DNA of 64,000 nt, taken from assembly GCF_019578655.1 (NCBI RefSeq), contig NC_063264.1, forward strand, positions 10,891,213 to 10,955,212, in the 5' to 3' direction. The notes beneath the pieces were generated by a model. That model made no database searches. It was not told where the DNA came from and saw nothing but the letters and a program-made list of their open reading frames with translations. Below, piece after piece: positions 58,049-64,000 of this stretch. Positions within the stretch are counted from its first letter, which is position 1. Every line of letters starts with the position of its first letter. A program made the position numbers and the translations under genes. The DNA comes from Ricinus communis. Taxonomy: Eukaryota; Streptophyta; Magnoliopsida; Malpighiales; Euphorbiaceae.

Positions 58049-59508
58049 TGATAAAAATGTGGCTAACTTGTGCTAAACCCCTATTCAATGTTGATGTCTT
58101 CACTAAGGATCATTCACCTAATCAAGTAAAGAAACTCTAACTCCCAACAAGACCCTTAAATACTTGTACTTAAGAACCTTAATTATAACATAAATAAAGA
58201 TTTAGATTAAACTAAGTTTGTAAAATACCAAGTTTTCACTTGATAATTTCACCAAGTTCATAAAGAACAAAAGAAGAGAATTAACTCCAAAATATCAGTA
58301 TTGAACCAGCCTTAGAAAAACCCAATCTATAATGATAAGGAAGCAAATAACAATAAGACTAGGAATAGAACTCTTAAACTAAAAGGATAACTTAAAACAT
58401 GACTTCTGACTATTAAAAGACTTCTTTAAATGAACAAATACTCATAAAATCCATCCAACCCTAGTCTATATAATAAACATGACATTTGGGCTTAAGTAAC
58501 ATGTAATAAGCGGCCGATGCTTTAGTATTGGAATCCAAATAGCTTGACTTATTTATTTTGGGCCTATTTTGACTTGTTCATGCCTTCATATATTGAATTA
58601 AGTTGATAGGAGTATCTTGAGGCCCATTGTCTTGATGAAGCCCAATCTCACTTGGCCTTTGGATCTTCAACCCAAGCTTCAACTCTTACTTCATGAACAC
58701 TCCCAAAGCATCCTTGAACTTCTTCATGTGAGCTCTAGCCATTGGTCCATCATATTTGAGTGGTTCGTGTACAATCCTAGTTGGATTAGGATCCTAACTA
58801 GAGTAGGATCCTCGTGGGACTAGGATTCCTAGTGGAAGTAGGACTGCTCGTGGGGCTAGGATTCCTAGTGGAAGTAGGATTCCGTGTTGGTGTAGGACTT
58901 CTCGTGGGACTAGAATTTCTAGTGGAAGTAGGATTCCTAATTGGAGTATTTTTCTTAGTCGAAGTAGGATTCCTTGTGCTTGAAGAATTCACATCATTCC
59001 CTCCTTCCTCGAGAAGATTCGTTCTCGAATCATCAACCTCGTCAAAATCAAAAGGAGATAAATCAACAACATTAAAAGTAGCACTAACACTATAATCACC
59101 AAGCAAGTCTAACTTAAAAAGCATTATTATTAATCCTTTCTAGAATTTGAAAAGGACTATCATATCTAGGACTCAATTTAGACTTATGCATACTAGAAAA
59201 AATTTCTTTTCTAAAGTGAACACAAACCTAATCATCTAGTTCAAAGATTACTTCCACATGCCCCTTATTAGCTCTTTAGGCAACTTTCTCATTCCATTTT
59301 TCAATGTTCAAGCGCACCTTTTCATGTAATGCCCTAACAAAATCAGCCTTCTTTTGACCATCTAAATCAACTCTCATATGCAAAGGCAAAGGAGATAAAT
59401 CTAATGGACTCAAAGGAATAAAACCATAAACAATCTCAAAAGGGCAATAATGAGTAGATGAATGCACACTACAATTATAAGCAAACTCAATATGTCACAA
59501 ACAATCTT
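58049..59508 (-). mobile_element. B2: 5'-truncated Ty3/gypsy element, sister of B1
   Basis: It is collinear with B1 from TGATAAAAATGTGGCTAACTT to the CAAACAATCTTGTCAACAA junction. It has about 80 bp more at the integrase side and about 80 bp less in the LTR region near 58290. Both SatA junctions coincide with those of B1. Confidence 0.8.
58681..59500 (-). pseudogene. Integrase C-terminus and polyprotein tail of B2
   Basis: The minus strand begins with HIEFAYN, then STHYCPFEIVYGFIPLSPLD (about 59410-59460), LHMRVDLDGQKKADFVRALH and EKVRLNIEKWNEK. After frame changes come SVSATFNVVDLSPFDFDEVD, SRTNLLEEGGND and the NPTSTRN/SPTPTRN repeat (58800-58985). Closer to the 3' end another frame carries YDGPMARAHMKKFKDALGVF (about 58690-58760), the tail motif of non-chromodomain gypsy polyproteins. 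It is truncated at the 5' side exactly at the satellite junction, so the catalytic core is absent. Confidence 0.8.
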
Positions 59509-60847
59509 GTCAACAATTCTCGTAGTTCCAAATTTTAAGAGCCATTCAGGCACCGAAGTCAAATCACTTCATAACGAAAATAAGGAAAAATTTACATGGC
59601 CCTACCTCATAATACTCCAAACCAAATTACTACATTATATGCATCCTAAACATCAAAATGCTCATATTCCCGATTATAACTAAAGTGAAATCATGAACGA
59701 GAGAGGAGTTAACTGGTCAACAACTCTCATAGACCCAAGTTTTATGAGCCAGCTTAAGAAAAATAAGGAGAAAATTGTGTGGGTTTATCTAATAACACTC
59801 TAACCCAAAATTACTTCATTTTACGCATCCCAAACATTAGAATGCTCACAGTACTGCTTGTATTATGCTTGGATTAATTGAAAATAACATGATTTCTCCC
59901 TTAGATCCGTGGAATTACATCTCGTCCTCCTTAATCATCAAACTAAATAGCAATGCCACCGGTCAAGCTTATTAATTGTGTTCCCATGATTCCTTACGGT
60001 AATCCTTATATCATCAGGACTCCTCGTCCATAGAGGAACAAGGAATGATGGAGATTCTAATGGTGCAAGTCCTGAATCATAATATTAGGGCGTGCCATGA
60101 TTATCGTTGTTATCTCTTTTCTCTAAAAGGATCATCCGTGATCATTCAGAAAATGATATAAGTACTACATCAACTACATTTCTTTCTTCACATTGTTCAA
60201 GCATTGGATTGGTGCGTATGATTTTCGCTTCCATGCACTTTAACTCCACACTTGTGTTTATGCTCTTAAAAAAAAAATCAACCATCATACTAGACAGAGA
60301 TTAGAAAGAGAGGCATAAAAGAAATGAACAAAATGAGAACATAGGCAAGATTTCAGATCCGATACGGAAAGAAATCAAAAGCTCTTTGTTCTCCTCCCTA
60401 TGACTAAGCGTAAAGATCAAATTGAATTGATTTAAACATAAGGGTAGATAAAGAACAGAAAAGAAAGGAAAGACGTGAGCGATAAGTCTATGCGCTAGCG
60501 CGAGTTTAGATAAGTTTGCAAAGTTCTTAAAAGAATCGATAACTTGATTTCTCGTAAGTTAGAAACCTGAGGTAATATGCTCACTAGCCTCAAGTATTCA
60601 ATTGCATACGGTTTCTATAGCGCGAAAGACCTCATTCCATAAGAAGAAGAAATGAGAAGCTAAATATGAATAAATAAATAAAGAATGATGAATATAGTAA
60701 AGTCAAATCATGAACTAAAGAGGAGTTGACTCATCAATAGCTCTCGTAGTCCTAAGTTTTATGAGCCAATTTAATAAAAACAAAGGAAATTTACGCGGGC
60801 CGACTTAATAAAAGTCTGATCCAAATTACTTCATTATATGCATCCCA
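59509..60847 (-). repeat. SatA, reverse block of about 1.3 monomers
   Basis: It starts at the GTCAACAATTCTCGTAG box next to B2 and includes GTTAACTGGTCAAC at 59708-59721 and CATCATACTAGACAGAG near 60287. It ends at TTCATTATATGCATCCCA, where a pol fragment begins. Confidence 0.8.
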
Positions 60848-61705
60848 TCCATTCGTGGCAGGCTACTACTATCGATTCGTGCAAGACTTCTCGAGGATCG
60901 CAACGCCTTTGACTAAGTTGACTCAAAAGAACGTTAGGTTCTAGTGGACTAACGCGTGTGAAAGAAGTTTTTAGAAGCTGAAAGACTGTTTGACTTCAGC
61001 TCCGGTGTTGACCTTACCCTCTAGGACTGTTGGATTCATGGTGTATTGTGACGCTTCCAGAGTGGGTTTGGGTTACATTTTGATGAAGCAAGGTAAGGTA
61101 GTGGCTTATACATCCAGGCAATTGAAGAGGCATGAACAGAATTACCCTACTCATGATTTGGAGATAGCAACAGTAATCTTTGCTCTAAAGATCTGCAGGC
61201 ACTATCTCTATGGTGAGACGTGTGAGATATAGACGAATCATAAAAGTTTAAAGTATATTTTTTAATAGAAAGAATTGAATCTGAGACAGAGGAGATGGTT
61301 GGAACTTCTAAAAGATTATGATTGTAATATTCTCTACCATCCAGGTAAAGCGAATGTCATGGAAGATGCCTTGAGCAAGAAGTTAGTAGGTAGTCTTGCT
61401 CATATCAGTGGAGAGAAGAGACCCCTGACTAGAGAGTTGCACAAATTATGCAACCAAGGGTTGTAGATGGAGGTATTGGAATCAGGAGCATTGTTAGCAC
61501 ATCTCAAGGTTAGGTATATGCTTGTTGATAGAATCAGGTTAGCTCAGAATCAGGACCCACAGTTACGGAAAATCTTAAAAGAAGTGCAGCAGGGTCGAGC
61601 TAATGATTTTGTTATAGATGATGATGGTACTCTGAGGATGGGCACTAGGTTGTGTGTTCCCAATGTGGATAATCTCAGAAAGGAGATTTTAGAAGAGGCT
61701 CACTA
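60848..61705 (+). pseudogene. Chromovirus RNase H and integrase N-terminal fragment, with stops
   Basis: The plus strand reads VAGYYYRFVQDFSRIATPLT, then KLTQKNVRF and a stop, a second stop, [50 protein letters not shown], then another two stops around [30 protein letters not shown] and [13 protein letters not shown]. It then runs into the pre-integrase region ending LCVPNVDNLRKEILEEAH. The first RNase H Asp (YCDAS) is kept. It belongs to a chromovirus different from A1 and resembles Tekay/Del types. Both ends are abrupt: SatA on the left, C-type LTR on the right. Stops lie near 60943, 60973, 61231, 61264 and 61464. Confidence 0.85.
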
Positions 61706-62667
61706 GCTACAATCTAAGGCAGTGTACCTATAAATGCAGTCTAGCACTAATGGTGAGTATCAAGGTCATATTCCTCGGGAAAGCAAAAGCCCAGAGTTAC
61801 TTCTTTGTTCTTTGTTATATTAACCTAAAATGGATGATGAATAATTTCTAAACTAACTATTAACTATAAGCTAAGTTCTGAGGGAGATGCAGGAGTAATT
61901 GATAAATGAAATAATCAAGACAAGAAGACAAACCCAAAGAGAATCTAAACTAGTTGGCAACCAAATAAAAGATAAAGGATCGGTAAGTCTAATTATGCTA
62001 CCCGTGAACGAATTCTTAACCGAATTCAGTTTCTATCTCGAGATAACCGAATTCCTAAACCTAATAACCTAAAGTTGGAATCTCTTCCTAACGATTGATT
62101 CTGAAATTAGTATTAAGCTTTAATCCGCCTCTATTAAGCTTTGTTAATTCTTAATCCGGCTAGTTAATTATCCTTATCTCTAAGCGATTATTAACCAGTT
62201 CTTGCTATTCAAAATTTCAATTGCCAAACGGATTTCTTAATCTCATAAAGCAATCTAAACATCACAATTCACAACGTCTCATGAATAATGCATTATCTTA
62301 TTAATACTGAAAACAAGAAGAATACAAAACCAACTCAAACAATCCAACAATATAATATCAAGCCAACATAGTAAAGAAATCCCAATGGATTAAATCAGTC
62401 TAGCTAAACATGTTCATGTTTAAAACAATCTAGGAAATCAATTACAATGAAAGAATAATGAAAATAAAACATGTACACCCTTTTCTCTCGAATTGGATGA
62501 ACAGCTCTAAATTTGGATCTACACTTTGATTAATCTCCCAAACTGCCTCTTGAATTGCTCCACTATTGTTTTGCACTCGGAACCTTGCGATTCCGGGATT
62601 CTTACTCACCGCAACTCTCTCTCGCACTCAATACTGTGCAGAAACTGAACCAGCCGCCAGGGCTCTA
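61706..62667 (-). repeat. C-type LTR fragment, first piece
   Basis: It matches the solo LTR 13341-14715 from TAGCTACAATCTAAGGCAG (about 13358 there) to GAACCAGCCGCC (about 14290 there). Both LTR ends are missing. The right end is fused to a protease-coding fragment. Confidence 0.8.
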
Positions 62668-63051
62668 TGCCTAGGTCTGCGAAGTTCTTAAAGGAGGTTT
62701 TTAGCAACAAAAGGAAGTTTAAGGACTTGGCATTCATGACGCTAAAAGAGGAATGTTCAGTGATTTTCCAAAAAATGTTACCGGAAAAGAAACATAATCC
62801 AGGGAGTTTTACTATCCCTTATGTTATAGGTGACCTAACTATTTGTGAAGCTTTAGTTGATTTAGGAGCTACCATTAATGTAATGCCATATAACCTGTTT
62901 GCTAAGTTGGGGCTGGAAGAGACGAAACCTACTACGATGAGTATACAACTAATTGATAGTTCAGCCAAGTATCCTAGGGGTGTTGCAGAGAATGTGCTTA
63001 TTAAGGTGGATAAATTCATATTTCCTGTTCACTTTGTGATCTTAAACAAAA
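62668..63051 (+). pseudogene. Athila/Tat-like retropepsin fragment
   Basis: A stop-free stretch encodes SAKFLKEVFSNKRKFKDLAF, LKEECSVIFQKMLPEK, PGSFTIPYVIGDLTI, the active-site motif ALVDLGATINVMPYNLF, KLGLEETKPTTMSIQLIDSS, YPRGVAENVLIKVDKF and FPVHFVIL. This is the protease of Athila/Tat-type Ty3/gypsy elements, with D-L-G-A as the catalytic triad motif. It is only an internal piece: the frame begins after an LTR fragment and ends in one, so the ATG at 62667 is not a true start. Its strand is opposite to the flanking LTR pieces. It is unusually well preserved for this window. Confidence 0.85.
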
Positions 63052-63975
63052 GATAACAGATTGATGAATCCAATTGTGCTACCCGTGGATGAATTCTTAA
63101 CTGAATTCGGTCTCCCTCTCAAGATAACCAAATTCCCAAAACTAAGAACCTAAAGTTGGAATCTCTTCTTAACGATCGATTATTAAGCTTTAATCGACCT
63201 CTATTAAGCTTTGTTATTCTTAATCCGACTAGTCAATTACCCTTATCTCTAAGTGATCATTAACCAGTTCTTGCTATTCAAAATTCCAATTACTTAATGA
63301 ATTTCTCAATTACAGAAAACAATCTAAGGAACACAATTCACAACATCTCATGAATAATGCGATATCTTATTAATACTGAAAGCAAAAAGAATATAAAAAA
63401 GAACTTGAACAATCCAACAATTTATTACTAAGCCAACATAATAAGGAAATCCCAATAGGTTTAATCGATGTAGGTACACTTGTTCATGTCTAAAACAACT
63501 AGGAATTCAATTACAATGAAAGAATAAAGAAAATGAAATAGATACAACCTTTTCCCTCGAATTGGATTAGCAGCTCAAAATCTAAATCTACATTACGGTT
63601 GATCTCCCAAATTTCCTCTTGATTTGCCTCAAAACCCACTCTTGATCTTCAGTGTGATGCTTGAACCATTAAAATCCGTCTTTCAATATGCGAAATATGG
63701 TCTCCCAAAGTCCAATATTGAAGTCTAAAAAGGGGTGGCTCGCTCGTGTATGTGAGATCTAGAGTCAGAAAATTGAAATGGTAGCCCTTGCTGAATTTTG
63801 ATGGATTCTGGTCCGTATTTGCACATATTTCCCTCAACTACTGATAATGTCCATCGATAATCACCTGAAACATGAAAGTAACCAAAACACATGTGATTAT
63901 GGCATAAAACAAGATAACTATGCTAAAAAATGGAAGTAATTGGGCATATAAACATGTATAAAATGATGAACATCA
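63052..63975 (-). repeat. C-type LTR fragment, second piece
   Basis: It starts within AAAAGATAACAGATTGATGA, corresponding to about 13623 in the solo LTR, and runs to the terminal CATCA at 63975. It overlaps the first piece in LTR coordinates by about 0.67 kb, so the two are from two LTRs and not one split LTR. No polypurine tract follows: the next bases are GAAATCATCATC. Confidence 0.75.
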
Positions 63976-64000
63976 GAAATCATCATCTTAGTAACCATAC

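Overview
The window reads as heterochromatic, AT-rich nuclear DNA of a eudicot plant. The evidence is the set of plant retrotransposon families (Tekay-like and probably Galadriel-like chromoviruses, a Tat/Athila-like Ty3/gypsy, a Ty1/copia gag, an L1-type LINE), the initiator-tRNA-Met primer sites and the long satellite arrays. I cannot name the species. I found no intact host gene, no tRNA or rRNA gene and no intact transposon ORF. Almost all open frames are either frames of a 39-bp minisatellite or decayed retrotransposon coding sequence.

Layout. 1-6025: a minisatellite with a 39-bp unit that runs off the left edge and contains a 1.03-kb internal direct duplication. 6026-7100: low-copy DNA with a short degenerate tandem repeat and a possible retroelement C-terminal remnant. 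About 7100-39700: a long-unit (about 1.0 kb) satellite-like family, here called SatA, in blocks of both orientations. It is interrupted by a solo LTR (13341-14715), a truncated gypsy element 'B' (16609-18015), a full-length chromovirus 'A1' with both LTRs and a target-site duplication (20219-29702), and another B remnant (37206-38095). 39699-42942: an LTR plus 3' internal region of a Tat/Athila-like element 'C'. 42943-46582: SatA, a scrap of B, and a second, 5'-half copy of the chromovirus (A2). 46584-52605: probable Ty1/copia sequence (LTR-like stretch, leader, gag), split by a LINE 3' fragment (48508-50280). 52606-54793: unassigned AT-rich DNA with a TATA-like site. 54794-57215: 3' half of a chromodomain gypsy element on the minus strand. 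57480-60847: SatA with a second large B copy. 60848-63975: a mosaic of a chromovirus pol fragment, two pieces of C-type LTR and, between them, an Athila-like protease fragment.

How the parts relate. SatA is the host substrate. Two insertions into it can be read to the base: A1 is flanked by ATAAG on both sides, and the solo C-type LTR by CCTCG/CCTTG. B1 and B2 share both of their SatA junctions although they lie about 41 kb apart, so this part of the array seems to have been copied as a satellite-plus-retroelement unit after B inserted. Decay differs between elements: A1 has in-frame stops, two single-base deletions and one 2-bp insertion, plus mutated protease and RNase H catalytic motifs; A2 has many small indels and a 1.2-kb LTR deletion at a 9-bp microhomology; B, the copia element, the LINE and the minus-strand chromovirus are truncated.

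All domain names are my own reading of translated motifs. No database search was possible. The most unusual features are the 39-bp array that is open in four of six frames, and the inverted, palindrome-bearing 1-kb satellite that carries a retroelement fragment along with it.
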